From Desulfobacterium sp. (GTDB lineage: Bacteria; Desulfobacterota; Desulfobacteria; Desulfobacterales; Desulfobacteraceae), in contig JAQYWC010000058.1 of NCBI GenBank assembly GCA_030145245.1, positions 1 to 34,536 on the forward strand: a stretch of DNA of 34,536 nt, given 5' to 3'. The notes beneath the pieces were generated by a model. That model did not search any database. It worked only from the letters and a program-made list of their open reading frames with translations, and was not told the DNA's origin. The stretch's first letter is position 1. The number at the start of each line of letters is the position of its first letter. The position numbers and the translations under genes were made by a program. Shown piece after piece: positions 23,070 to 30,816 of the stretch.

Positions 23070-23669
23070 TTGAAGCATACTATTTTTGACACACCTGGAT
23101 TGGGAACACTCATGGGCTGGATTTCGATGATCTTCCTGAAACTGTTTGGGTGGCGGGTTGAGGGCGAAATGCCGGACACAAAAAAAATGGTTATCATTGC
23201 AGCGCCCCACACCTCAAACTGGGATCTTCCGTATACATTGTTCACCGCATTTATCCTCAAAACAGGGATATACTGGATGGGCAAAGATGCTATCTTCAAA
23301 CAGCCCTTCAGAAACCTGTTCAGGTGGCTCGGAGGAATCCCCATCGACCGGTCCTGTTCCCACAGCGTGGTGAACCAGACCATCGAACAGTTTAACAAAA
23401 GGAACCGGCTCGCCCTTGCCATCGCCCCTGCCGGCACAAGAACAAAGGTGAGCCACTGGAAAACCGGATTCTACCATATTGCCGTGGGAGCAAAGGTGCC
23501 CATTGCCTTGGGATTCCTGGACTACAAGCGGAAAATAAGCGGTTTCGGCCCCCTCATCCATCCAACCGGTGACCTTGAGGCGGACATGGAGCTTATCCGG
23601 GCGTTCTATAAAAACATCACCGGAAAACATCCTGAAAAAGCAACGGATTTGGCAAAGATAAGAAAATAG
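23070..23669 (+). CDS. Small PlsC-like acyltransferase
   Basis: A 199-residue member of the glycerolipid acyltransferase superfamily. Seen: a hydrophobic N-terminus (MGWISMIFLKLFGW), the catalytic H-x4-D block APHTSNWD around 45-52, the second block GGIPIDRS near 88-95, and APAGTRTK near 123-130 followed by WKTGFYHIA. The third block is normally PEGTR; here the Glu is Ala. The start is TTG with AAGGA 9 bases upstream; an ATG at 23112 would cut into the first helix. Family members acylate lysophosphatidate or similar lipids; the actual acceptor is unknown. The gene stands alone, divergent from pilC. Confidence 0.8.
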   Translation: MKHTIFDTPGLGTLMGWISMIFLKLFGWRVEGEMPDTKKMVIIAAPHTSNWDLPYTLFTAFILKTGIYWMGKDAIFKQPFRNLFRWLGGIPIDRSCSHSVVNQTIEQFNKRNRLALAIAPAGTRTKVSHWKTGFYHIAVGAKVPIALGFLDYKRKISGFGPLIHPTGDLEADMELIRAFYKNITGKHPEKATDLAKIRK

Positions 23670-23732
23670 AGCCCATAAAAAAGGCTGGCCTTGGTTTTAT
23701 CCCCCAATAGTGATAATAGGAAGACCCATGTC

Positions 23733-23763
23733 AACACCCCTGAGCTGAAGGCCCTGGTGTTTT
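23733..23763 (+). terminator. Weak terminator candidate
   Basis: AACACC (23733-23738) and GGTGTT (23756-23761) can pair over a 17-base loop, followed by TT. It is a short stem with a short T run after the acyltransferase gene, so only a possibility. Confidence 0.25.
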
Positions 23764-23802
23764 CGTACTGATTTTCATAAATAACCGTTGGAGCTTCAGA
23801 AC

Positions 23803-26475
23803 ATGGGTAGAAAAAAAATCAAGGCAGAGACCGTCATCACAAGCCACATCAATTCAGACTTCGATGCCGTGGCATCCATGCTCGCAGCCCAGAAGCTCTA
23901 CCCCGACTCCGTGGTGATCTTTCCAGGCTCCCAGGAAAAAAACCTCAGGGACTTTTTCATCTCTTCCATGAGCTATCTCTTTAATATGGCAGATGTGAAA
24001 ACCATCGATTTTTCCAGTGTAAAACGCCTTGTCGTGGTTGACACCAAGCAGAAACTGCGGCTGAAACCCGTGGCAGAGCTCATGGAAAAGGAGGGGATCG
24101 AGGTCCATATCTACGATCACCACCCTGCCCTTGCCAACGACATCAAGGGCAGTTTTGAACTGACCCGCCTCACCGGCGCCACCGTCACGATCCTGACCCG
24201 GATCATCAAAGAAAAAGAGATCCGGCTCACTCCGGAAGAGGCGACGGTCATGGCTTTGGGAATCTACGAGGATACAGGTTCATTCACCTATGCCGCCACC
24301 ACGGAAGAGGATTTCCATATGGCGGCCTTTCTCCTCTCCTGCGGGGCAAGCCTGAACACCATTTCCAATCTCGTTTCAAGGGAGATCAGCCCGGGCCAGA
24401 TCACCTGGATCAACGACCTGTTGAATGAATTGACCTGCCACAGGATCAACGGCTACGATGTTCACATCTCCACCATCTCCTCACCCGCCTACATCACCGA
24501 CCTTGCCTCCATTGTTCAAAAGGTGGTGAAGATGGAGAACATCGATATCTTTTTTGCCGTGGTGCTCATGGGAAACAAGATCAACATCGTTGCAAGGAGC
24601 AGGGTCCCCCAGGCAGATGTGGGCAGAATTCTCTCAACCTTTGGCGGGGGAGGCCATCCCTATGCCGCTTCGGCAAAGATCAGCGACATCCCCCTTGCCC
24701 AGGTCGAACAGCAGCTCATTGAGACCATCCGGCAGACGGTCAAGGTATCCCGGGTGGCCAAGGAGCTGATGTCATCTCCTGCCATCACCATCAAGGCCCA
24801 TGTCACCTGCAAGGAGGCCAGCCGGATCATGGCCCGGTACAATATCAACGCCCTGCTGGTCCTTGAGAACGAAACAAACAATGTGATCGGCTACACCACC
24901 CGCCCGGTGATCGACAAGGTGCTCTACCACAACCTTGAAGATCTTTCGGTATACGAGTACATGACCACCGAGATTTCAGCCATCTCCCCCAAAGCCGACC
25001 TTCCCGAGATTGAAACCAAGATCATCGAAGGAAAACAGCGCATCCTGCCGGTCATCGAAAACAACGTCCTCCTGGGGGTCGTCACCCGCACCGACCTTCT
25101 CAACTTCCTGGTGCAGAACAACAAAGACGCCAAGGAGTTGCAACAGGACGGGGTAACCTATGGCAAACATGCAAAAAAGCGAAACATCAAGCGATTCATA
25201 GACGAACGCCTGAGCCCCAAGATCGCAACCCTGTTAAGGGAGATTGGCGCAGCCGGAGACTCCCTGGGGGTCAACCTCTTTGTGGTGGGCGGCTTTGTCA
25301 GGGATCTTCTCCTCTACAGAAATGTGGATGACATCGATGTTGTGGTGGAGGGGGACGGTATCGCCTTTGCAAAAGCCCTTGCCAAAATGTGTGGGGGCAG
25401 ATGCAACGCCTACAAGAAATTCGGCACTGCCGTCATCATTCTCCCGGACGGGTTCAAAGTGGATGTTGCCTCGGCCAGACGGGAGTATTACAAATTTCCG
25501 GCTGCGCTCCCAACCGTGGAGATGAGTTCCATCAAGCTTGACATGTTCCGCCGTGACTTTACCATCAACACCCTGGCAATTCATCTGAACCATGACGAGT
25601 TCGGCACCCTTATCGACTTTTTCGGGGCCCAGAGGGATCTCAAGGACCGGACCATCCGGACCATCCACAATCTGAGCTTTGTGGAAGATCCGACCCGGGT
25701 TTTCCGGGCCATCAAATTTGCCAACCGGTTTGACTTCACCATCGGCAAACTGACCTCAAGCCTCATCCAGAATGCCGTCAGGGTCGACTTTTTCAAGAAC
25801 CTGAGCGGTTTAAGGGTCTTTTCCGAACTCAGACAGATCCTTGAGGAGGAAAACCCCATCCAGGCCATCAACACCCTCCGGGAGTACGGCCTTGAAAAGG
25901 TGATCCACCCCCAGCTCGTCCTGGACAAGGAAACCTTTGTCCTGCTTGAGGAGGTGAAGAAGACCCTTGCCTGGCACGACCTCCTGTTTCTGGATGAGCC
26001 CTATCTTAGGTGGTCTGTCTACTTCATGGTAATGGTCAGACAGTGCTCTCCAAGGATCATGGAGGAGATCGGTACCAGACTGAGGCTGTCCCCCTCCCAC
26101 AAAAAGATCATCATCAAAGAGAGACTCAAGGCGGAACAGCGCCTCCACATCCTTGAAAACGATCTGCCCGGAACCAACAGCGACCTCTACAACGTCCTCA
26201 ACATCTTCAAGCCCGAGCTGATCCTCTACATGATGGCAACGGCCAAAAAGGAAAAGACCGTAAAGGCCATTTCCCACTTTTACACCCAGCTGAGGAACAC
26301 CACGGTCCAGGTCAGGGGACGTGACCTGATCAAGCTCGGGATAAAGCCGGGACCGGGTTTCAGGGATATTATGCTGGCCATCCTCAAAGCCCGGCTGAAC
26401 AGCCGGCTTGTCACCCTTGAGGATGAGATCCAATTTGCAAAGTCCTATGTCCGGCAGAACAAAACCGTTGATTAA
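23803..26475 (+). CDS. DHH phosphoesterase, CBS pair and CCA/poly(A) nucleotidyltransferase fusion
   Basis: An 890-residue multidomain protein. In order: a DHH phosphoesterase domain (about 1-160; [10 protein letters not shown] and YDHHPA), a DHHA1 domain with [13 protein letters not shown] (about 285-297), two CBS domains (about 320-440; [17 protein letters not shown] and [19 protein letters not shown]), then a class II nucleotidyltransferase head (about 480-620; [11 protein letters not shown] and the acidic pair DDIDVVVEG) and an RNA-binding body. The last part is the tRNA CCA- or A-adding/poly(A) polymerase fold; the first resembles oligoribonucleases, so the protein may both trim and extend RNA 3' ends. 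The ATG at 23803 is chosen because GGAG lies 9 bases upstream; a TTG at 23788 is less likely. Exact nucleotide preference cannot be read. Confidence 0.88.
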   Translation: MGRKKIKAETVITSHINSDFDAVASMLAAQKLYPDSVVIFPGSQEKNLRDFFISSMSYLFNMADVKTIDFSSVKRLVVVDTKQKLRLKPVAELMEKEGIEVHIYDHHPALANDIKGSFELTRLTGATVTILTRIIKEKEIRLTPEEATVMALGIYEDTGSFTYAATTEEDFHMAAFLLSCGASLNTISNLVSREISPGQITWINDLLNELTCHRINGYDVHISTISSPAYITDLASIVQKVVKMENIDIFFAVVLMGNKINIVARSRVPQADVGRILSTFGGGGHPYAASAKISDIPLAQVEQQLIETIRQTVKVSRVAKELMSSPAITIKAHVTCKEASRIMARYNINALLVLENETNNVIGYTTRPVIDKVLYHNLEDLSVYEYMTTEISAISPKADLPEIETKIIEGKQRILPVIENNVLLGVVTRTDLLNFLVQNNKDAKELQQDGVTYGKHAKKRNIKRFIDERLSPKIATLLREIGAAGDSLGVNLFVVGGFVRDLLLYRNVDDIDVVVEGDGIAFAKALAKMCGGRCNAYKKFGTAVIILPDGFKVDVASARREYYKFPAALPTVEMSSIKLDMFRRDFTINTLAIHLNHDEFGTLIDFFGAQRDLKDRTIRTIHNLSFVEDPTRVFRAIKFANRFDFTIGKLTSSLIQNAVRVDFFKNLSGLRVFSELRQILEEENPIQAINTLREYGLEKVIHPQLVLDKETFVLLEEVKKTLAWHDLLFLDEPYLRWSVYFMVMVRQCSPRIMEEIGTRLRLSPSHKKIIIKERLKAEQRLHILENDLPGTNSDLYNVLNIFKPELILYMMATAKKEKTVKAISHFYTQLRNTTVQVRGRDLIKLGIKPGPGFRDIMLAILKARLNSRLVTLEDEIQFAKSYVRQNKTVD

Positions 26476-26554
26476 TCCAACCGATTCTGTTAATGCCCTA
26501 TTAAAAAATTCAAGGATTTTATTCACACTAACTTGTCATCAGGACCACGAGAGT

Positions 26555-27565
26555 ATGAAAAACAGTGCAGACCTATTAACCGGAATAAACACAACAGGAA
26601 CCCCGCACCTCGGCAATTACGTTGGCGCCATCCGCCCCGCAATCGAGGCAAGCAGGGAAGAGAACAAGAGTTCCTTCTATTTCCTGGCAGACTACCACTC
26701 ACTCATCAAATGCCATGACCCTGAAAGAATCAGGCGTTCTGTACTGGAAGTTGCAGCAACCTGGCTTGCCATGGGTTTAGATACGGATCGGTCTGTCTTT
26801 TACCGCCAGACCGACATCCCCGAGATCCCGCAGCTGACCTGGATACTCAGCTGCATGACCTCAAAAGGACTGATGAACAGGGCCCATGCCTACAAGGCCG
26901 CCATGGCCGACAACGAAGCCCATGGAAGAAAGGATCTTGACAAGGATATCTCCATGGGACTCTTCTCCTACCCGGTTCTCATGGCCGCAGACATCCTGAT
27001 GTTCAACGCCAAAAAGGTTCCCGTGGGAAGCGACCAGATCCAGCATCTTGAGATGGCCCGGGACATTGCAGGCCGCTTCAACCACACCTTTGGCGAGCAT
27101 TTTGTCCTTCCCGAGGCGCTTGTGGATGCGGAAACTGCCGTATTAGAGGGTCTTGACGGAAGAAAAATGAGCAAGAGCTACAACAACACCATCCCGTTGT
27201 TTGAGCCGGAAAAAAAGCTCAGAAAGCTGATCATGAAGATCAAGACCAACTCCCTTGCACCGGAGGAGCCCAAGGACCCTGAAACCTGCACCCTTTTTGC
27301 CATCTACAAGGCATTTGCCACCCCGTCCGAGCTAAAGGATATGGAAAAACGGTATAAAGAGGGCATCGGCTGGGGAACGGTAAAACAGGAGCTGTTCGAA
27401 TACCTGAACGAGCTGTTGAGGGAGCCCAGGCAACGCTACAACGAATTGATCGAAGCGCCGGGTGAGATCGACATCATCCTTCAGAAGGGCGCCGAAAGGG
27501 CCAGGGAGCAGGCTGCCCCCTTCCTTGATAAAATCAGGAAAGCCGTCGGCATACAGCGGCTGTAG
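26555..27565 (+). CDS. trpS: Tryptophanyl-tRNA synthetase
   Basis: Charges tRNA-Trp. A 336-residue class I synthetase with the HIGH-type motif [10 protein letters not shown] near 16-25, the Trp-pocket stretch [12 protein letters not shown], and the KMSKS loop [10 protein letters not shown] near 205-214. The start at 26555 is chosen because the family begins a few residues before the HIGH motif; AGGA lies about 10 bases upstream and GAGAG nearer. A longer in-frame reading from 26408 would overlap the preceding gene and add 49 unrelated residues. It follows the nucleotidyltransferase fusion by 79 bases and may be co-transcribed. Confidence 0.95.
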   Translation: MKNSADLLTGINTTGTPHLGNYVGAIRPAIEASREENKSSFYFLADYHSLIKCHDPERIRRSVLEVAATWLAMGLDTDRSVFYRQTDIPEIPQLTWILSCMTSKGLMNRAHAYKAAMADNEAHGRKDLDKDISMGLFSYPVLMAADILMFNAKKVPVGSDQIQHLEMARDIAGRFNHTFGEHFVLPEALVDAETAVLEGLDGRKMSKSYNNTIPLFEPEKKLRKLIMKIKTNSLAPEEPKDPETCTLFAIYKAFATPSELKDMEKRYKEGIGWGTVKQELFEYLNELLREPRQRYNELIEAPGEIDIILQKGAERAREQAAPFLDKIRKAVGIQRL

Positions 27566-27577
27566 ATAGCCATAAAA

Positions 27578-27615
27578 ATCCGTCCGGCAGAATTTCCCGA
27601 TTTTGCCGGACGGAT
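27578..27615 (-). terminator. Intrinsic terminator between trpS and the pseudouridine synthase
   Basis: ATCCGTCCGGCA (27578-27589) pairs perfectly with 27604-27615 over a 14-base loop: 12 bp. On the minus strand it is followed by TTTTTATGG, so it best serves the argJ-pseudouridine synthase transcript. It may also stop trpS transcripts from the other side, although no T run follows on the plus strand. Confidence 0.8.
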
Positions 27616-27637
27616 CGACACGCTTTAACCGTTACCC

Positions 27638-28336
27638 CTACCCCTTAAGGGCTTTTACCTCGGCCTCACTCAGAAAGCGCCAGGCACCATTCTTGAGGTT
27701 GCCGAGCCTGACACTCCCCATCCTGATCCGCTTCAGGGTCCTGACCCGGTTTCCGGTCTCTTTCACCATCCGCCGGATCTGCCGATTTATCCCTTGCTTC
27801 AGCACGATGTTAAAGCTGTTTTCATCAACCCGCTTCACCCTGGCCCTCCGGGTTCGCTTACCATCCAGGACAATGCCGTCCGCCATTCGCTTGAGGGCCT
27901 CGTTACCCATGGGCCCAGCGGTTTCCACCACATACTCTTTTTCATGGTCAAAAGAGGGATGGGAAAGCCGGTTGTGGAGCTCCCCGTCATCGGTGAGAAG
28001 CAGAAGCCCCATGGAATCCTTGTCAAGCCGGCCGATGGGGTAAACCCTCTCCTTGATATCAATGAGATCAAGGACAATCCGCTCCCCCTTGTGGGAACAG
28101 GAGGTTACGATCCCCCTTGGCTTGTTAAGGGCGATATATATCTTCTTTTTGCCGGGGGAGTAGGTAATCTTTTTTCCGTCCACCTCCACCCGGTCGGTTT
28201 CAGGATCGATTTTCGTTCCAAGGGAGTCAATGGTCTCGTTGTTGACACGAACCCTTCCTGCGAGGATATACGTCTCCCCTTTTCTCCTGGAACACACTCC
28301 TGCCTGGGAAAGGAACTTCTGAAGTCTCATGCTCAT
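27638..28336 (-). CDS. rRNA pseudouridine synthase, RsuA/RluB/RluE/RluF family
   Basis: Isomerises uridine in ribosomal RNA. The 232-residue protein has an N-terminal S4 RNA-binding domain (about 1-60; MRLQKFLSQAGVCSRRKGE and the GRVRVNN turn) and a catalytic domain with the signature GRLDKDSMGLLLLTDDGE near 100-117, where the Asp is the nucleophile, and RQIRRM near 188. Which uridine in 16S or 23S rRNA is modified cannot be told; the layout is closest to RluB. The start ATG overlaps the argJ stop (ATGA). Confidence 0.92.
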   Translation of the reverse strand: MSMRLQKFLSQAGVCSRRKGETYILAGRVRVNNETIDSLGTKIDPETDRVEVDGKKITYSPGKKKIYIALNKPRGIVTSCSHKGERIVLDLIDIKERVYPIGRLDKDSMGLLLLTDDGELHNRLSHPSFDHEKEYVVETAGPMGNEALKRMADGIVLDGKRTRRARVKRVDENSFNIVLKQGINRQIRRMVKETGNRVRTLKRIRMGSVRLGNLKNGAWRFLSEAEVKALKG

Positions 28337-29502
28337 GAACGATAATCCGCGTTTATTTTAACGTAATTCTCTGAAAAGTCGCAAAACAGGTACCAGTCGC
28401 TGTACTCCCCGATATTGAGATCAAGGACCAACTCGATCTCATCTTTCTTCATGATCTGAGCAGCCTCTTTTTCCGCATCTTTTCCCTGCCATACCCCACC
28501 CTCAACAAGGGCAACATCGCCAAACTTCAGATCCAGCCGTTCCGGTTCCACCAGGGCACCGGATCTTCCTGCCGCAGCAACGATCCGTCCCCAGTTGGGA
28601 TCCTCCCCGTAGATGGCGGTTTTGACAAGGTTGGACTGGGCAACGGTCTCAGCCACTTTCAAAGCATCCTCCGGGGTTTTAGCTCCGTTCACAAGAATCC
28701 TGACAAGTTTTGTGGCCCCCTCCCCGTCCCTGACGACCTTTTTTGACAGATCCAGAAGCACCTCGTCCAGGAGGCGCTGGAATTCAATGGAGTCGTCACT
28801 GTCCTCCAGAACCGCCTGGGACATGCCGTTTGCAAGGGCAAATACCGAATCGTTGGTGCTGGTGTCCCCATCCACGGAGATCCGGTTAAAGGAACGGTCA
28901 CACGCCTTTTTCAGGCAGGCCTGAAGCAGTGTGGAAGGAATATCAAGATCGGTCACCACAAAGGCGAGCATGGTTGCCATGTTCGGCTTGATCATGCCCG
29001 ACCCCTTGGCCATCCCGGTGATGGTAAACTCCCCGCCCTTTACCCTGCAACGCCTGGTTGAGACCTTGACCGTCAGATCAGTGGTCAGGATGGCCGTTGC
29101 AAACGCTTCCGTCTGATCCTCCCCCATGTTGCCGACAAGCCCGGGAATGCCCTTTTCGATCTTCTCCATGGGAAGGGGGGCGCCGATCACCCCGGTTGAA
29201 GACACCATGACAAGCTCAGGGGCTATTCCCAAAGCCTTGGCGGCAAGGACCGCGGTTTTTTCCGCATCCTCAAGCCCTTTTGTTCCGGTAAAGCAGTTGG
29301 CATTGCCCGAGTTCACCACAATTGCCTGGCAGAGCCCGGTTTTTATCCTCTCCCGGCCAAGGACCACCGGGGCTGCGACCACCTGATTCTGGGTAAAAAG
29401 AGCTGCCGCCCTGGCAGGCCTTTCGGAAAAGATAATGCCGAAATCCATGGAATCGTTAGTCTTTATCCCGGCACTGATTCCGTTGAACTTAAAGCCTTTC
29501 AT
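28333..29502 (-). CDS. argJ: Bifunctional ornithine acetyltransferase / N-acetylglutamate synthase
   Basis: Recycles the acetyl group in arginine synthesis by moving it from N-acetylornithine to glutamate. The 389-residue precursor has SSTGVIGAPLPM, the self-cleavage site in KPNMATMLAF, where Thr becomes the N-terminal nucleophile of the beta chain, and VDGDTSTNDSV. The start is ATG at 29502 with AGGAG 5 bases upstream. Whether it can also use acetyl-CoA is not visible. No other arg genes lie in the window; its partner here is a pseudouridine synthase, a loose association. Confidence 0.96.
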   Translation of the reverse strand: MKGFKFNGISAGIKTNDSMDFGIIFSERPARAAALFTQNQVVAAPVVLGRERIKTGLCQAIVVNSGNANCFTGTKGLEDAEKTAVLAAKALGIAPELVMVSSTGVIGAPLPMEKIEKGIPGLVGNMGEDQTEAFATAILTTDLTVKVSTRRCRVKGGEFTITGMAKGSGMIKPNMATMLAFVVTDLDIPSTLLQACLKKACDRSFNRISVDGDTSTNDSVFALANGMSQAVLEDSDDSIEFQRLLDEVLLDLSKKVVRDGEGATKLVRILVNGAKTPEDALKVAETVAQSNLVKTAIYGEDPNWGRIVAAAGRSGALVEPERLDLKFGDVALVEGGVWQGKDAEKEAAQIMKKDEIELVLDLNIGEYSDWYLFCDFSENYVKINADYRS

Positions 29503-29603
29503 ATGTTCTCCTGTCAAAATATATAGTTATTTTTAATATAATAGCCTGCAATCATACACCCCAACACAGATTTTTGGAATATTTTTTACTTTTATGAATA
29601 AGG

Positions 29604-29633
29604 GCAATAAGCTAATAAGCCAGGCCTGACCCC
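29604..29633. repeat. Degenerate copy of the GGGGTCAGGC repeat family
   Basis: GCAATAAGCTA, then about 9 inserted bases, then AGGCCTGACCCC. Apart from the insertion this equals the right arm of the element at 13866-13938. It lies in the argJ-selenoprotein intergenic region; the other arm is missing. Confidence 0.7.
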
Positions 29634-29640
29634 AATTGAT

Positions 29641-29668
29641 TTGACTTTTCGATTTTTTGTCATATTAT
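29641..29668 (+). promoter_or_regulatory. Probable promoter for the selenoprotein-truA unit
   Basis: TTGACT (29641-29646), a 16-base spacer, then TATTAT (29663-29668). Both boxes are one base from consensus. Transcription would start near 29675 and give a leader of about 120 bases made almost entirely of the palindromic GGGGACAG repeats. Confidence 0.6.
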
Positions 29669-29692
29669 TTGGCGCGTATCGGGGACAATATC

Positions 29693-29790
29693 GGGGACAG
29701 ATTTCAAATCTGTCCCCATGGCTGGATTTTGAATCTGTCCCCATGGCTGAAACTTATCGGGGACCGATTTCAAATCCGTCCCCATGGCTG
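29693..29790. repeat. Cluster of GGGGACAGATTT palindromes with CCCCATGGCTG tails
   Basis: Three units: a perfect 25-base palindrome (29693-29717, GGGGACAGATTT arms around one C), a half unit ending at 29742, and a near-perfect palindrome at 29759-29783 with GGGGACCGATTT and one mismatch. Each is followed by CCCCATGGCTG. The last tail (29780-29790) leads straight into the GGAG ribosome site of the selenoprotein gene. The layout is like clustered REP or similar intergenic palindromes. Confidence 0.85.
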
Positions 29791-29797
29791 GAGAATT

Positions 29798-29983
29798 ATG
29801 ACGAACAATACCGAGAGTACATGCCCCGCATGCGGCGGCACCCTATACATCAAACGCTCCTGAACCAGGGTTTATTTCAGCTGCAGGTCCTGCGGCAAAA
29901 ATTTTCCCATGGAAACACACAACGAACTCATGGACGATCGCCTTGAGGAGCAGCTTGCCAACGTTCCGTGCAACAGGCTATGA
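29798..29983 (+). CDS. Dual-CxxC small selenoprotein (UGA at codon 22 read as selenocysteine)
   Basis: A 61-residue protein if the in-frame TGA at 29861-29863 is read as selenocysteine. Before it: MTNNTEST then CPACGGTLYIKRS. After it: TRVYFSCRSCGKNFPM, then an acidic tail MDDRLEEQLANVPCNRL. Two CxxC motifs (residues 9-12 and 29-32) form a zinc-ribbon-like pair, and Sec 22 lies between them. A hairpin with the hallmarks of a bacterial SECIS begins right after the TGA (29874-29902). The layout agrees with the family I recall as dual CXXC motif small (seleno)protein; function is unknown, and redox or metal-thiol chemistry is only a guess. GGAG at 29790 lies 4 bases before the ATG. The final TGA overlaps the truA ATG, so translating past the internal UGA would couple to truA. 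If UGA is not decoded, a 21-residue stub results. Confidence 0.88.
29874..29902 (+). promoter_or_regulatory. Bacterial-type SECIS element
   Basis: GCTGCA and TGCGGC pair over 6 bp (one G-U) around the loop GGTCC, with a lower helix ATTT/AAAT across a small internal loop. The apical part TGCAGGTC is the same as in the E. coli fdhF SECIS, whose GGUC loop binds SelB. There are 22 bases between the TGA and the loop GG, against about 18 in fdhF, within the range used by bacterial SECIS elements. It lies inside the coding frame, as bacterial SECIS elements do. Confidence 0.85.
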
Positions 29984-30720
29984 CCAATTTCAAGATCACC
30001 ATTGAGTACGACGGCACTCCTTTTTCCGGGTGGCAGGTGCAGAACGACTGCAAAACGGTCCAGGGTGAGATCCAACAGGCCCTCTCCCTGATCCTGAACC
30101 AGCCGGTGAGAATCAACGGCTCCGGCAGAACCGATGCCGGGGTCCATGCCCTGGCCCAGGTGGCCACCTTTAACGCAGAGACGGGAATCAAGTGCCAGGC
30201 ACTGAAAAAAGGGTTGAACAGTGTAATCAAGGGACCCATTGTGATTCACGAATGCACCCGGGTTGATGACGGGTTCCATGCACGGTACAACGCCAGGGCC
30301 AAGGAGTATCACTACCATATCCTGAACAGACAGGATCCCTGTGCCGTTGGCAGCAATTACCTCTGGCACATCCAAAAGCCCCTGGACCTTACCGCCATGG
30401 AAGAATGCTGTGAAATCATTACGGGCACCCACGACTTCAAAGCGTTCGAAGGAGCGGGCAGCCCTCGCTCCACCACGGTCAGGACCCTGTTTTCGGCAGG
30501 GTTTGACACGGAAAACGATCACCGGCTCAGGTTCAGGGTCCGGGGAGACGGCTTTCTGAGATTCATGGTGAGAAACATCGTCGGCACCCTTGTACTTGCC
30601 GGAATTGGCAAAATTTCTCCCAAGGAATTCAAGACGATTCTCGAAAAACAGGACAGGAATCTTGCAGGTGCAACTGCCCCTGCCAAGGGACTCTTTCTGG
30701 TGACCGTCTTCTATAATTAA
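29980..30720 (+). CDS. truA: tRNA pseudouridine(38-40) synthase
   Basis: Modifies uridines 38, 39 and 40 in the anticodon arm. The 246-residue protein starts MTNFKITIEYDGTPFSGW, has the catalytic GSGRTDAGVHALAQVA around 46-61 (Asp nucleophile), RYNARAKEYHYHI near 100-112 and the C-terminal FMVRNIVGTLVLAG typical of TruA. The ATG at 29980 overlaps the selenoprotein stop (ATGA) and has no clear SD of its own, so translation may depend on ribosomes that pass the selenocysteine codon. An upstream GTG (29968) is the alternative start. Confidence 0.95.
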   Translation: MTNFKITIEYDGTPFSGWQVQNDCKTVQGEIQQALSLILNQPVRINGSGRTDAGVHALAQVATFNAETGIKCQALKKGLNSVIKGPIVIHECTRVDDGFHARYNARAKEYHYHILNRQDPCAVGSNYLWHIQKPLDLTAMEECCEIITGTHDFKAFEGAGSPRSTTVRTLFSAGFDTENDHRLRFRVRGDGFLRFMVRNIVGTLVLAGIGKISPKEFKTILEKQDRNLAGATAPAKGLFLVTVFYN

Positions 30721-30731
30721 GGCCTGACCCC
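30721..30731. repeat. Short remnant of the GGGGTCAGGC repeat family
   Basis: GGCCTGACCCC begins at the base after the truA stop codon and equals the end of the element at 29604-29633. Together the two pieces bracket the selenoprotein-truA unit in the same orientation. Confidence 0.5.
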
Positions 30732-30740
30732 TTTAATATA

Positions 30741-30769
30741 TTGACATGACCTCATTTTCAATCTATTAA
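30741..30769 (+). promoter_or_regulatory. Promoter for the amino-acid ABC transporter genes
   Basis: Perfect TTGACA (30741-30746), a 17-base spacer and TATTAA (30764-30769), two mismatches from consensus. The start would be near 30776, about 40 bases before the ATG, whose AAGGAAGG ribosome site is at 30805-30812. Confidence 0.7.
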
Positions 30770-30816
30770 CCTGTGATGTTTTTTATCATAACTTTTTACT
30801 GTTAAAGGAAGGTTTT

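Noticed and set aside
26408-26554. A 49-residue N-terminal extension of trpS overlapping the preceding gene
   Set aside because: TrpS proteins begin just before the HIGH motif; the extension has no family similarity and overlaps a gene in another frame.
29657-29863. A 68-residue plus-strand frame ending at the TGA at 29863
   Set aside because: Its first two thirds translate the palindromic repeats. Only its end, from the ATG at 29798, is coding, and that frame continues past the TGA as the selenoprotein.
29872-30522. A 216-residue minus-strand frame opposite truA
   Set aside because: It is the antisense of the selenoprotein tail and truA, both of which have family motifs; no motif was recognised in the antisense product.
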